Virus record (IMG/VR): IMGVR_UViG_3300037200_000048
Location: 1-50,041 of that record
Length of the DNA stretch: 50,041 bases
From: a virus
Reading direction: 5' to 3' (one strand)
Positions within the stretch are counted from its first letter, which is position 1; each line of letters opens with the position of its first letter. This document shows positions 32,316-39,490 of the stretch, piece after piece. The notes under the pieces were generated by a model. That model was not told where the DNA came from and searched no databases. It was given only the letters and a program-made list of their open reading frames with translations. The position numbers and the translations under genes were made by a program.

Positions 32316-32413
32316 CGCGCCCCTTTGCGCTGCGGCGTGTTGCGGAAAGAGTTCTTGGGAACCTTCGTATGCGAGGACTTCAAACCCTTCGACTTCAGAC
32401 CCTTCATCTTCAT
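32312..32413 (-). CDS. 33-aa Lys/Arg-rich basic peptide
   Basis: ATGA overlaps at both ends, strong support for translation. 11 of 33 residues are Lys or Arg (MKMKGLKSKGLKSSHTKVPK at the start) and none is acidic, so it should bind nucleic acid. One of several basic mini-ORFs in the head module; possibly packaged with DNA, but unproven. Confidence 0.55.
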   Translation of the reverse strand: MKMKGLKSKGLKSSHTKVPKNSFRNTPQRKGAR

Positions 32414-32577
32414 TCGCGGCCCGCTTTCTTCGAGTTGCCCGGAATTAGCCTCAGCGGATCGGTTGGCATGGCTACGGGGTTGTTACGCACATCGGGGCCA
32501 GGCTCGTTGGAAGGACGGCCAACGGTGAGGGGACTCTTAAGTATTTTGTCGTCAAATGCCTTGCCGCCAAATTCCAT
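32410..32577 (-). CDS. small hypothetical protein, 55 aa
   Basis: Shine-Dalgarno CTGGAGAAGATC. Proline-rich and mostly disordered by composition (VGRPSNEPGPDVRNNPVAMP). Its end is coupled to the 33-aa basic ORF. Function unknown. Confidence 0.55.
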   Translation of the reverse strand: MEFGGKAFDDKILKSPLTVGRPSNEPGPDVRNNPVAMPTDPLRLIPGNSKKAGRE

Positions 32578-32647
32578 GATCTTCTCCAGAGTGGTACACC
32601 GGGAGTCCCGTCAGGAACCCCCGGCTAGGGAGTGCAAGAGGGGAGTC

Positions 32648-32698
32648 CTAACGGCGAGTGCTGAGTTTGGGCTTGCGCCGTCCACCGCGTCTCGGCAT
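32648..32698 (-). CDS. 16-aa Arg-rich basic peptide
   Basis: The complete product is MPRRGGRRKPKLSTRR: 8 of 16 residues are Arg or Lys, similar in style to protamine-like peptides. AGAGG lies 6 bases before the ATG. An ORF this short could be chance; its support is the Shine-Dalgarno, composition and neighbours. Confidence 0.4.
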   Translation of the reverse strand: MPRRGGRRKPKLSTRR

Positions 32699-32786
32699 AA
32701 GAACCTCTTTCGCTCTGCTGGTAACGCCAGCAAATCGTCTAAGAGCGGCGGGCGCGAAAGCCAGCAACAGCACCGCTCGTTTTCAG

Positions 32787-32891
32787 CTATTTGGAACTGC
32801 CTCGTTGAGAGGAGTTCTTCTTAGCCAGAGCGCGCGCGTCGGAGAGAAATTTCTTCGGATTTTTGAAGTCCTTGATTATCTTCTTCGGCAC
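32787..32891 (-). CDS. 34-aa Lys-rich basic peptide
   Basis: GTG start 5 bases after a perfect GAGGAG. The sequence begins MPKKIIKDFKNPKKFLSDAR (with fMet), 11 basic of 34. Likely a cationic helix. In the row of basic mini-genes downstream of the portal. Confidence 0.5.
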   Translation of the reverse strand: MPKKIIKDFKNPKKFLSDARALAKKNSSQRGSSK

Positions 32892-32905
32892 ACTTGCTCC
32901 TCAAA

Positions 32906-32965
32906 CTACTTCCGCTTGCTGTGCTTCTTGCCGTGACGCTTGTGCTTTACGCGGGTCTCGAACAT
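32906..32965 (-). CDS. 19-aa Lys/Arg/His-rich basic peptide
   Basis: Complete product MFETRVKHKRHGKKHSKRK, 9 basic plus 3 His of 19. AGAGGAGGGC precedes the ATG with good spacing, and its ATG begins two bases after the previous stop (TAATATG). Probable nucleic-acid binding. Confidence 0.5.
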   Translation of the reverse strand: MFETRVKHKRHGKKHSKRK

Positions 32966-32966
32966 A

Positions 32967-33224
32967 TTAGAAGCCCTCCTCTTGCCTCTTCAGGATTTCG
33001 TCCATCGGAAGCGGATTGCGAGCGTCGCCGTAAATATGGATCAGAACCTCAGACTGACGGGCGATGTAGGCCAGATAGCCTTTGTCCGTCAGGCACTCAG
33101 GAAGTTCCCTTGTGCTCTTGTGATCGTCGATAGCCGGGGCCAAAATGCCATTGACGGCAACCTGAACCTGAATATCTCCGTTCCCAAGGTCTGTGTAGCG
33201 AACCAACTCTACGGCAGCCTGCAT
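32967..33224 (-). CDS. hypothetical head-module protein, 85 aa
   Basis: The ATG at 33224 is the first canonical start in this frame but its Shine-Dalgarno is poor, and upstream codons (TNPLAATLKGYTLSN) read as plausible protein, so the true start may lie further up. The product (VELVRYTDLGNGDIQVQVAV) is beta-rich. Stop TAA is immediately followed by the ATG of the 19-aa peptide. Function unknown. Confidence 0.5.
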   Translation of the reverse strand: MQAAVELVRYTDLGNGDIQVQVAVNGILAPAIDDHKSTRELPECLTDKGYLAYIARQSEVLIHIYGDARNPLPMDEILKRQEEGF

Positions 33225-33283
33225 ATTGGAAAGCGTATAGCCTTTTAGGGTTGCGGCAAGAGGGTTGGTTCGCCGCTGACATC

Positions 33284-33514
33284 CTACAGAAGGGAAGATG
33301 GCACGAGGAAATACAGACGGCAACGGTCTCCACTTGACCCGCCGCGCCTGCCTCTTCCCATTTTTCTCCCCTCGAAACGCAATGACTCGTCCATCAGAAC
33401 AAGGATGCCAAAGTTGGAGAAATGCCCTGTCTTTGCGTATTTCTGCGCCCAACGGCGAGTCCTTCCCATGATCAAGGCGAACTCTTCCGAAGTGATCCAG
33501 ACATGATCGTTCAT
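33284..33514 (-). CDS. Mu-type winged-helix-like DNA-binding protein, 76 aa
   Basis: ATGA overlap with the portal gene. HVWITSEEFALIMGRTRRWA then KYAKTGHF, and GRKMGRGRRGG before RLYFLVPSSLL, follow the pattern of Mu repressor-type or excisionase-type DNA-binding domains (W-T-x-x-E, Gly turn, Arg-rich wing, YLVxxLP end). By-eye assignment. Its place behind the portal gene is unusual for a regulator; it may bind phage DNA during packaging. Confidence 0.45.
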   Translation of the reverse strand: MNDHVWITSEEFALIMGRTRRWAQKYAKTGHFSNFGILVLMDESLRFEGRKMGRGRRGGSSGDRCRLYFLVPSSLL

Positions 33515-35112
33515 CGCTTCTTGCCCTTCATGATTCCCGCCAAAGCCTGTAACTGAAGCTGCTCTTTCTGCTCCTCCGCAATCTTCTCCGCGTGAGGGAT
33601 TCCGAGCATTTGCAGCCCGCGCTCGGTGTTGAGGACTCCCGTCTTCATCAGTTCCGGGACCATGCGGCGCAACGCCAGCTCGCTCAACGGCTGGATTGAA
33701 TCTTCGTCCAGCATGAGGTCGTAGTTGTGCGGGTCGAGGATGCCTTCCCACTGCACTACATCGGTAGACTTGTCTCCCCGGAACGGCATGGAGAAGCGCC
33801 CCATATAGCGCCCCATCGTGTAGAACATGCAGGTTGCGAGTTGGGAAATAGTGAACGATTGAAGCCTTCCCGCAAGCTGCAACATCCCTGAAGATTGCAG
33901 GATGGACGACTCGAACAGAGAGGTCGAAACATTGCCCTGCCCAGGGTTTCCCTGCTTGGCTTCCGTCTGGCCTTGAAGCCGCTGCTGGATTTTTAGCAGA
34001 TCGGCTGGCAGTTGGTATGCCTGCGAAGAGAGAGCGGGTGCCGTCCGGCATTCGGGGATTCTTGAATTTGGATTGATCGACTGGACTTCTCCAGGCATCC
34101 CGCCGAACGCTTCTACGTCGATTCCCGTGCTTTGGTCGATGAACCACGTTCCATTGTTGAGCCGGACGGCATTTTCGTACAGTTGCGTGTATAGTTTTTC
34201 TCCCATAGTTTGCAGAGACTCGGAAAAGCGCGTAACTGGGATGCCCCAAGGCCCGTAGAGCGGCGGCAGCGCCCACATCGGGAACAGAGGAAAGAATGGC
34301 GATGGAATGTCTGTCCGCTTCGGGTAAGGGTTCGACCCATCCGACAGGATAAAGCCTTCGCACTCTACCAGGTATCTTCCGTTGGGGTACTTCCACTTGA
34401 ACTCAGGATCGGTCAGCGCCCCATCTGGGATATTCTTTTCATCCACGATTTCGCGCGTGTAGTCCTTGCAAAAAACGTGCCGGACGCGAAGCCGGGTATC
34501 CGAGTTTGTCCTCCCAAGCTGGGAAGAAATACCCGGCATACCCGGCATTGAAGTCATGGGGCCGTTCGGCATCTGGAAACCGTACCCCGATCCGGTCTGC
34601 TGAAGAGACGCCGTGGACGACCCCGCTCCGACAATCTTGATGCTCTTCGAGGTGTGAGGCCATCGCTGGCGAATCTCCTCGACATGCATCCAGTCCTCAA
34701 AATACAGGTAGCTGGGATCGAACTCGTAATCGGTCGTAGGGTCGAACCCCACCGTCCGAGGGTCGCGCGACTTGACCCATAGACCGCCTTTGCCATTTCT
34801 CAGGTCGGGCGAGTAGCAGAGTTGCAGAAATCCCGTTCCAGTGTAACGCGAGGCCGTCGTAGCGAAGAGAGAGTGATAATTGACCCGCGCCTGCTGCCAC
34901 TGGGCCTGCAACGCTTTCTCGCGCCCCTCCGCTCTCTCCCCATCGTTGAAGATGTAAACCTGCGGCGAGATGTCGGAGATGCGGTTTGAGTCTTCGAGGA
35001 TGATCTTTTGCAGTTCGGGAATATTGATAGCCGGGCGGAAAGACGGCACTTCCCCGGTCGGCCCCTTGAGGCTGTAAAGCGCCTCCGCAGCAGCAAAAGC
35101 GTTCTCTCCCAA
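33511..35112 (-). CDS. portal protein (open reading frame continues upstream of first start)
   Basis: A protein of at least 533 residues. Early phrases ISDISPQVYIFNDGERAEG and TTASRYTGTGFLQL, the long helix region, and the C-terminal LALRRMVPELMKTGVLNTER are typical of podovirus portals, and it lies between terminase and scaffold genes. The first codon given (TTG, 35112) has no good Shine-Dalgarno. The same frame continues 42 codons upstream with protein-like sequence (SDPDQYRDPRCKHIENWVEQ) until an amber codon at 35239-35241, so the true start is non-canonical or the amber is read through. Confidence 0.75.
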   Translation of the reverse strand: MGENAFAAAEALYSLKGPTGEVPSFRPAINIPELQKIILEDSNRISDISPQVYIFNDGERAEGREKALQAQWQQARVNYHSLFATTASRYTGTGFLQLCYSPDLRNGKGGLWVKSRDPRTVGFDPTTDYEFDPSYLYFEDWMHVEEIRQRWPHTSKSIKIVGAGSSTASLQQTGSGYGFQMPNGPMTSMPGMPGISSQLGRTNSDTRLRVRHVFCKDYTREIVDEKNIPDGALTDPEFKWKYPNGRYLVECEGFILSDGSNPYPKRTDIPSPFFPLFPMWALPPLYGPWGIPVTRFSESLQTMGEKLYTQLYENAVRLNNGTWFIDQSTGIDVEAFGGMPGEVQSINPNSRIPECRTAPALSSQAYQLPADLLKIQQRLQGQTEAKQGNPGQGNVSTSLFESSILQSSGMLQLAGRLQSFTISQLATCMFYTMGRYMGRFSMPFRGDKSTDVVQWEGILDPHNYDLMLDEDSIQPLSELALRRMVPELMKTGVLNTERGLQMLGIPHAEKIAEEQKEQLQLQALAGIMKGKKR

Positions 35113-35238
35113 CGCCTGCTTACGGGCGCTGTCCGACTGCTCTACCCAGTTCTCGATATGCTTGCATCGAGGGTCTCGGTACTGGTCGGGATCGGACTTT
35201 TTTCTGTCCGAGCGAATTGTGACGATGTTGGCGATGGC

Positions 35239-35418
35239 CTAGTCCCTGTATCCATCGCGGAACGTGCTTACCCGCTTCGACTTCACTTTTCCTTTGCCCG
35301 ACTTGCCTTTCGGCTTGGCATGGCGTCCGTGGGCATGGCGTCGCGGGTTCTCCATCGCCATTGCCTTCGATTCGTCGTCCGGTGCGGTTGTCTGATACTT
35401 CGCTCTGGCTGTACCCAT
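35239..35418 (-). CDS. 59-aa basic protein upstream of portal
   Basis: GGAGGG 7 bases before the ATG at 35418. N-terminal half mixed (MGTARAKYQTTAPDDESKAM), C-terminal half very rich in Lys, Arg and His (RRHAHGRHAKPKGKSGKGKV). It ends in TAG, and the portal frame continues in register after that TAG. It may be a separate nucleic-acid-binding head peptide or, by readthrough, the N-terminal extension of the portal. Confidence 0.6.
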   Translation of the reverse strand: MGTARAKYQTTAPDDESKAMAMENPRRHAHGRHAKPKGKSGKGKVKSKRVSTFRDGYRD

Positions 35419-35437
35419 GATAAGTCCCTCCAAACGC

Positions 35438-35467
35438 TATAGAAACGCGCGGATTCGCTTATGTCAA
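35438..35467 (-). promoter_or_regulatory. possible promoter before portal operon
   Basis: TTGACA (minus strand, 35467-35462), 18-base spacer, TCTATA (35443-35438; 3 of 6). It would start transcription about 15-20 bases before the 59-aa gene. Weak -10, so tentative. Confidence 0.35.
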
Positions 35468-35495
35468 CCTGCATTTGTATGTTAGATAAGAGTTG

Positions 35496-35516
35496 GCAAT
35501 AAGTTCGCAATAAGTT
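35496..35516. repeat. tandem GCAATAAGTT direct repeat, 11-bp period
   Basis: GCAATAAGTT occurs at 35496-35505 and 35507-35516, one helical turn apart, next to the possible portal-operon promoter and ending within the stop codon of the gene at 35515. Could be a regulator site. Confidence 0.5.
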
Positions 35517-36015
35517 ATGCAGACTGTAGAGCGTCTCCGCCGCGCAACCATTCGGCCAGCAGGGTAGCTGGCGTCTTCCCGCTCTCGCTCGACCGCTTGC
35601 GAAACTCTTCCAACTTCATCAGCAATTCGCTCAACTCTTTCATGCTCATCACTCCACCGAGGATGAGGTACTGGGCATTGTTCGCCAAGTCGCGCTGGTA
35701 GACCTCGTAGGCCTGAGACTGGCTTATCTTGCGGTTCTCGGCAAACTCTTTACCGATGGATTCGAGTATTCCTTTGGCGTAGTCGCGGTCTTGCGGTGTG
35801 ACGTTAGGAGGCAATTCGCGGTCTACTGCTGACGCCACGGGAAGATCGGCCCTGCGTTCCTCTGCACTCTTTCCTCGACGCTTGTACGGTCGGCGAGTCT
35901 TTCTTCCCTTTCCCTCTCCAATGACAATAACTTGGCCTCCGTTGGACGGACGCTGCGGTGAGTTGATGGAGGAGAAGTCGAAACCGTTTCCGAGAAAACT
36001 TTCGTCAGTAGCCAT
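35515..36015 (-). CDS. hypothetical head-region protein, 166 aa
   Basis: GGAGG 7 bases before the ATG. Basic centre (GKGRKTRRPYKRRGKSAEER) and helical C-terminus (ELSELLMKLEEFRKRSSESG). It overlaps the next gene by 193 bases in a different frame, which is long for this genome; both frames have start signals, so both may be real. Function unknown. Confidence 0.6.
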   Translation of the reverse strand: MATDESFLGNGFDFSSINSPQRPSNGGQVIVIGEGKGRKTRRPYKRRGKSAEERRADLPVASAVDRELPPNVTPQDRDYAKGILESIGKEFAENRKISQSQAYEVYQRDLANNAQYLILGGVMSMKELSELLMKLEEFRKRSSESGKTPATLLAEWLRGGDALQSA

Positions 36016-36086
36016 TCAATTGCCTCCGCCTTCGCCTCGTCGGGAAGTTCGATCACGATTCGGTTTTTGTCGCGCAGGATCGTCAT
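35823..36086 (-). CDS. overlapping hypothetical protein, 87 aa
   Basis: Starts at an ATGA overlap with the 250-aa gene. The first 35 residues (MTILRDKNRIVIELPDEAKA) look like a real fold; the rest, which lies over the 166-aa gene in another frame, is charged and low in information. Either the two genes truly overlap or this product is partly shadow. Confidence 0.45.
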   Translation of the reverse strand: MTILRDKNRIVIELPDEAKAEAIEWLLTKVFSETVSTSPPSTHRSVRPTEAKLLSLEREREERLADRTSVEERVQRNAGPIFPWRQQ

Positions 36087-36835
36087 TTGCAATCCAGCAT
36101 CCGATCGATGAGTGCCGGAATAGTAGCTTGTATCCCATCCACCGTGGGATTTAGTTTTTCCAAAGCCCATTCCCCATCAGCGGTCAAAGCTGCGGTCAAA
36201 GCAGCATCAAAAGAACAGCCCCAAGCAACTTCCCCATGAGCAGTCAAAGCAGCGGCCCAAGTAGCTTTAAAACCAGCGTCCCGAAGAGCACTTCCCCCAG
36301 TAGCGGCCCAAGCAGCGACCCCATCAGCCATCCTGGCATCCGCCCAATCATCGTCCCTACCATAGTCCCTAGAAGCGTTCAAAGCAGCGTACACAGCATC
36401 TGACGCGCTATCGTGCGCTTCCTCAATCAGGTTTTTTGTAGATAGGACTTGCGCCAACGACGTAATCTCGGGTAGGGACGATAGCGCATCGGATTGAGAG
36501 GTAAGGCCGCACAACCTCAACCATGCAGGCGTATGGGTTCTTATAAGCCAGTCAGCCGCGATGAGCTCCCGGCGCTCTTCGATGGCGTTATCTCCAGCCG
36601 TACCGATAAGGTGTACGATGTACGGCTTGAGCGTCTGCCTCACCTCGTAGCTCACCGAGTCGTTGTAATGCCGCATGAACGCGCTGATTACGGGCGAGGC
36701 GCATTGGGGGCGATCCGACCAGGTCTCTCCCGCCATCATTGCGACCGCTTCCATGAAGCACATTTCGTGGCTGTAGGGTTCATGCACTCCCTGCTTGAGT
36801 TCCAATGTTTCGAGGTCTAGCGTCTTGATTTCCAT
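36083..36835 (-). CDS. Ala/Trp-rich hypothetical protein, 250 aa
   Basis: ATG 4 bases after GGGAGAACACA. The N-terminal domain (HEPYSHEMCFMEAVAMMAGE; DRPQCASPVISAFMRHYNDS) is a phrase that recurs in actinobacteriophage proteins of unknown function. The C-terminal 120 residues are degenerate Ala/Trp repeats (AAWAATGGSALRDAGFKATW), mirrored in the DNA by short imperfect repeats. Function unknown. Confidence 0.65.
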   Translation of the reverse strand: MEIKTLDLETLELKQGVHEPYSHEMCFMEAVAMMAGETWSDRPQCASPVISAFMRHYNDSVSYEVRQTLKPYIVHLIGTAGDNAIEERRELIAADWLIRTHTPAWLRLCGLTSQSDALSSLPEITSLAQVLSTKNLIEEAHDSASDAVYAALNASRDYGRDDDWADARMADGVAAWAATGGSALRDAGFKATWAAALTAHGEVAWGCSFDAALTAALTADGEWALEKLNPTVDGIQATIPALIDRMLDCK

Positions 36836-36874
36836 TGTGTTCTCCCAATCTCTCGATAGCTCGGTCACGCAATA

Positions 36875-37141
36875 TCATGCTACATCGCCAATCTCTTTGG
36901 CCCAACGATCTAGGCATCCCAAGCAAGTGTATGCGCTTGCCATCTTTCCATCACATCGCGCAGTCTCTCTTACAGCGTAAGAACCGATGGGGATTGGGTG
37001 CGTCTCGCCATTACAGTTTCCGGGGCACGAGTGCATCTTTCTGGTTCTCACTACTTCGGTGGAGTAGAGTTGCACGTCATCTGATCCATCCCAAAAACAA
37101 CCCGCTAGACTGATGTACCGAGATTTTTTCTGTTCGTTCAT
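36875..37141 (-). CDS. zinc-ribbon protein behind terminase, 88 aa
   Basis: ATGA overlap with the terminase stop. Contains MHSCPGNCNGETHPIPIGSY and ARCDGKMASAYTCLGCLDRW: about five cysteines and a His, a common phage zinc ribbon. Translationally coupled to terL, so it may be made with it. Role unknown. Confidence 0.65.
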   Translation of the reverse strand: MNEQKKSRYISLAGCFWDGSDDVQLYSTEVVRTRKMHSCPGNCNGETHPIPIGSYAVRETARCDGKMASAYTCLGCLDRWAKEIGDVA

Positions 37142-38862
37142 ATTCCCGCCAATCTGTTAGGAGTCTTCTTCCTCTGGTTGTATTTCTCCAGCATCCGCAG
37201 ATGGTCGTTGGAGTTGGAGAGCAGCGCCCCGAACGCTGTAGTGGTGGAGTCTAGAGTCCATGATAGAGCAGCCTGTTCCGCGTTCCCAGCCCGCCCGGTC
37301 AACATGATCTGAGCCGCCGCTAGCTCTTCCGAAGTGAGCATAACATTCCGGCTCTGCTTTCGAGTGCAGACCAGCGGGTGAAACTGCTCTTTCGCAATCC
37401 ACCCCAGCAACCCTGCCATGAACACGTCGTCTTTGCCCACCGCAATGTCCCAGCGAAATCCTTCCATCTGGGCGCTTACCATCTGGCCGACGAACACTTT
37501 GTCCTTCGGTGTTGCCTCTTTGCGATAGAGGCTAGTCCTGAAGATGTTGAACATCATGGCCCGATATCGCGAGGTCGTCTCGAAGCCGAATGCCGTGCCC
37601 GGTTTGCCGTCGAACTTGTCGTCACGGCCCTTCCAGCGGTACTGATTCGGGTAGTGGTGACGGTCGCGCAGGTCTCGCATCACGACATACCCTAGCCCGT
37701 TCAATTCGACATTCAGGCAAGCATTGTTGTAGAACCTGCCAATCAATCCTGCGTACCCAGCCAGTGTCTCAGGGGAGACTCGGCTCATATACCGCGCGGC
37801 CATGTGGCCGGTCTCGGCGTTCCACATCACGATTGCGGCATAGTCGCCGGGCCGTACGTTCTCTGCATCCCCTCTGGCCGTGTCCACTCCGGCAAAGTAA
37901 TGGTGCCCAGGCTGAGGGTACTCCCAGATTTGCAGCATGGACTCGTCCGGGTGGGAAGACGCATGGAACTCAGGCTTGAAGGTCAAAGTGTTCGCCACAA
38001 TCTCCCCGCAATGGATGGGTTTGCACTTGGCGTTCTCGGCAAACTGGATTTCCTCATGCGAGAAGGCTGGCTGACCGGAAGCTACGAACGCCTCATTCGG
38101 AGTGCTGGGGAATTCAGCCCGCCATGAGTCGATAGACGACTCGCACTTCGTAGCAAGGGTCTGGCGAAACCATGCAATACGGTCTTTTCCCAGCTTGACC
38201 CCTGTGCCGGTGATAGGGTCTTGCAGATCGTTCATCAGCCATTTTTCGTAGTCGTCTCGCGGAGCGTCTTCGGCCTCCGAGGGGTCGCGGACGTAGTTGT
38301 CGTCTTGAAACCACGGCAGAAAAATTGGCAGAAATTCGTTTTCCCCATCCACCGCTCCCTGCCAATACTGGTAGTACGCTTCTCCGTCGCCCTCCATGCC
38401 GTTCGCCGTCGTCTCGATCAGACACACGTTGTCGGGATCGCTCGAAAGCGTGTTGAGGATGGCTTTGTACGCCCCTTCGTACGGGTAGAACGCCGCTTCG
38501 GTCATGTGGACGCTGGAGAGCGTCATGCCGCGCTGCCCGTGAACTGTGGCGGCAGTGTAACTCTTGAGGTCGGAAGGCTCCGCCGACTGGTGCGGGTAGT
38601 CGATCTTCTTCGATACGAAGGCGATGTTGGGGTTGATATGTTTCAAGTCTTTGGCCATCGACTTTGCCTGGGCGAAGATAGTGTTTCCCACCTCTACGTT
38701 CTGCGCGATGATGGCAGCGTGAGCATCCGACCGCGAGGCTATATGGGCTATCTGGAAGAGGTTGGCGATGGTTGAAATTCCAAGACGCCGCCCTTTGAGA
38801 AAGATGATGAACGGGCGGCGTTTCCTGGCAATATGGGCCTTGGCCTGCTCAATTACCTGCAT
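37138..38862 (-). CDS. terL: terminase large subunit (real N-terminus probably upstream)
   Basis: Packaging motor. ATPase: Walker A variant FLKGRRLGIST (about 21-31), Walker B region VHMTEAAFY, coupling motif CLIETTANG. Nuclease: FAGVDTARGD, LNVELNGLG and KDDVFMAGLLGW carry the three acidic residues of the RNase H-like centre. The first ATG (38862) is too late: the same frame upstream reads ASRLSIRDRDSGQRIPFRLR, the usual terminase N-terminus, back to an amber codon at 38974-38976. That TAG is part of TAGGAGG, so a non-AUG start (ACG at 38964) is one option. The gene should be about 34 codons longer than given. Confidence 0.85.
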   Translation of the reverse strand: MQVIEQAKAHIARKRRPFIIFLKGRRLGISTIANLFQIAHIASRSDAHAAIIAQNVEVGNTIFAQAKSMAKDLKHINPNIAFVSKKIDYPHQSAEPSDLKSYTAATVHGQRGMTLSSVHMTEAAFYPYEGAYKAILNTLSSDPDNVCLIETTANGMEGDGEAYYQYWQGAVDGENEFLPIFLPWFQDDNYVRDPSEAEDAPRDDYEKWLMNDLQDPITGTGVKLGKDRIAWFRQTLATKCESSIDSWRAEFPSTPNEAFVASGQPAFSHEEIQFAENAKCKPIHCGEIVANTLTFKPEFHASSHPDESMLQIWEYPQPGHHYFAGVDTARGDAENVRPGDYAAIVMWNAETGHMAARYMSRVSPETLAGYAGLIGRFYNNACLNVELNGLGYVVMRDLRDRHHYPNQYRWKGRDDKFDGKPGTAFGFETTSRYRAMMFNIFRTSLYRKEATPKDKVFVGQMVSAQMEGFRWDIAVGKDDVFMAGLLGWIAKEQFHPLVCTRKQSRNVMLTSEELAAAQIMLTGRAGNAEQAALSWTLDSTTTAFGALLSNSNDHLRMLEKYNQRKKTPNRLAGI

Positions 38863-39007
38863 CTGCTGGGGGCGCAGACGGAAAGGAATACGCTGGCCGG
38901 AGTCGCGGTCGCGGATCGACAGGCGGGACGCCAGTGTGACTACTCTATCGAGGTCGAGTGGCGTAACAACCTCCTACCGCGATTCCATGATGCGCAGAAA
39001 TCCACGA

Positions 39008-39490
39008 CTACTTGATGTCTCCCGGTATCCCTGCATGTTCCGCTCCGGCAAGTCCCATGCGCTGCTTGTTGCGCTGCTGGACACACGCGATAGAGCACAG
39101 CACCTTGGTCTGGGCTGTCCCGGTAGCAGGGTCTCTCTCAATTACCATCTGGATCGGCTTTCCACCCGGAGGCATTGGCTTCAAACACACCATGCACTTA
39201 TCCTCTTCCGGCTGGAGGCGCTGATTGATCTCCTCCGACGCCATCTGAGAGATGTGGCGGAGCTGGGCCAGTTCTTCAAGCGCCTGCGTTTTGGTCAACT
39301 GCTCCCGGTAACGGAGGCGCAGTGCAGCATCGCGAGTGGCCAGAAACTCGGCAAGAGTCGGCCCTAGCAGGGACACATCGCCATTCGATTCGGCCCGATA
39401 AACAGGGTGGGCCAGAAGGTTGTTCTTACGAGGACGGCCACCTCGGCGGGGCAGAGTTTCAAGATCGTCTACGACTGGCGATATACTCAT
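39008..39490 (-). CDS. putative terminase small subunit with AT-hook-like motif, 160 aa
   Basis: Located directly before terL, the normal place for terS. The N-terminus holds RRGGRPRKN, an AT-hook-like basic element; the middle is helical (RYREQLTKTQALEELAQLRH) and CMVCLKPMPPGGKP plus CSIACVQQRNK form a zinc site. Size fits TerS. Not matched to a known TerS family, so the call rests on position and DNA-binding character. Confidence 0.5.
   Translation of the reverse strand: MSISPVVDDLETLPRRGGRPRKNNLLAHPVYRAESNGDVSLLGPTLAEFLATRDAALRLRYREQLTKTQALEELAQLRHISQMASEEINQRLQPEEDKCMVCLKPMPPGGKPIQMVIERDPATGTAQTKVLCSIACVQQRNKQRMGLAGAEHAGIPGDIK

Noticed and set aside
33284-34396. 370-aa leftward ORF overlapping the portal gene
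   Set aside because: Only its last 76 codons, from the ATGA at 33514, look like protein; the rest is the portal gene read in another frame.
28247-39490. genome-wide amber (TAG) recoding
   Set aside because: Many well-supported genes on the same strand end in TAG and continue afterwards with short, non-protein-like sequence; only terL and portal show the odd arrangement.
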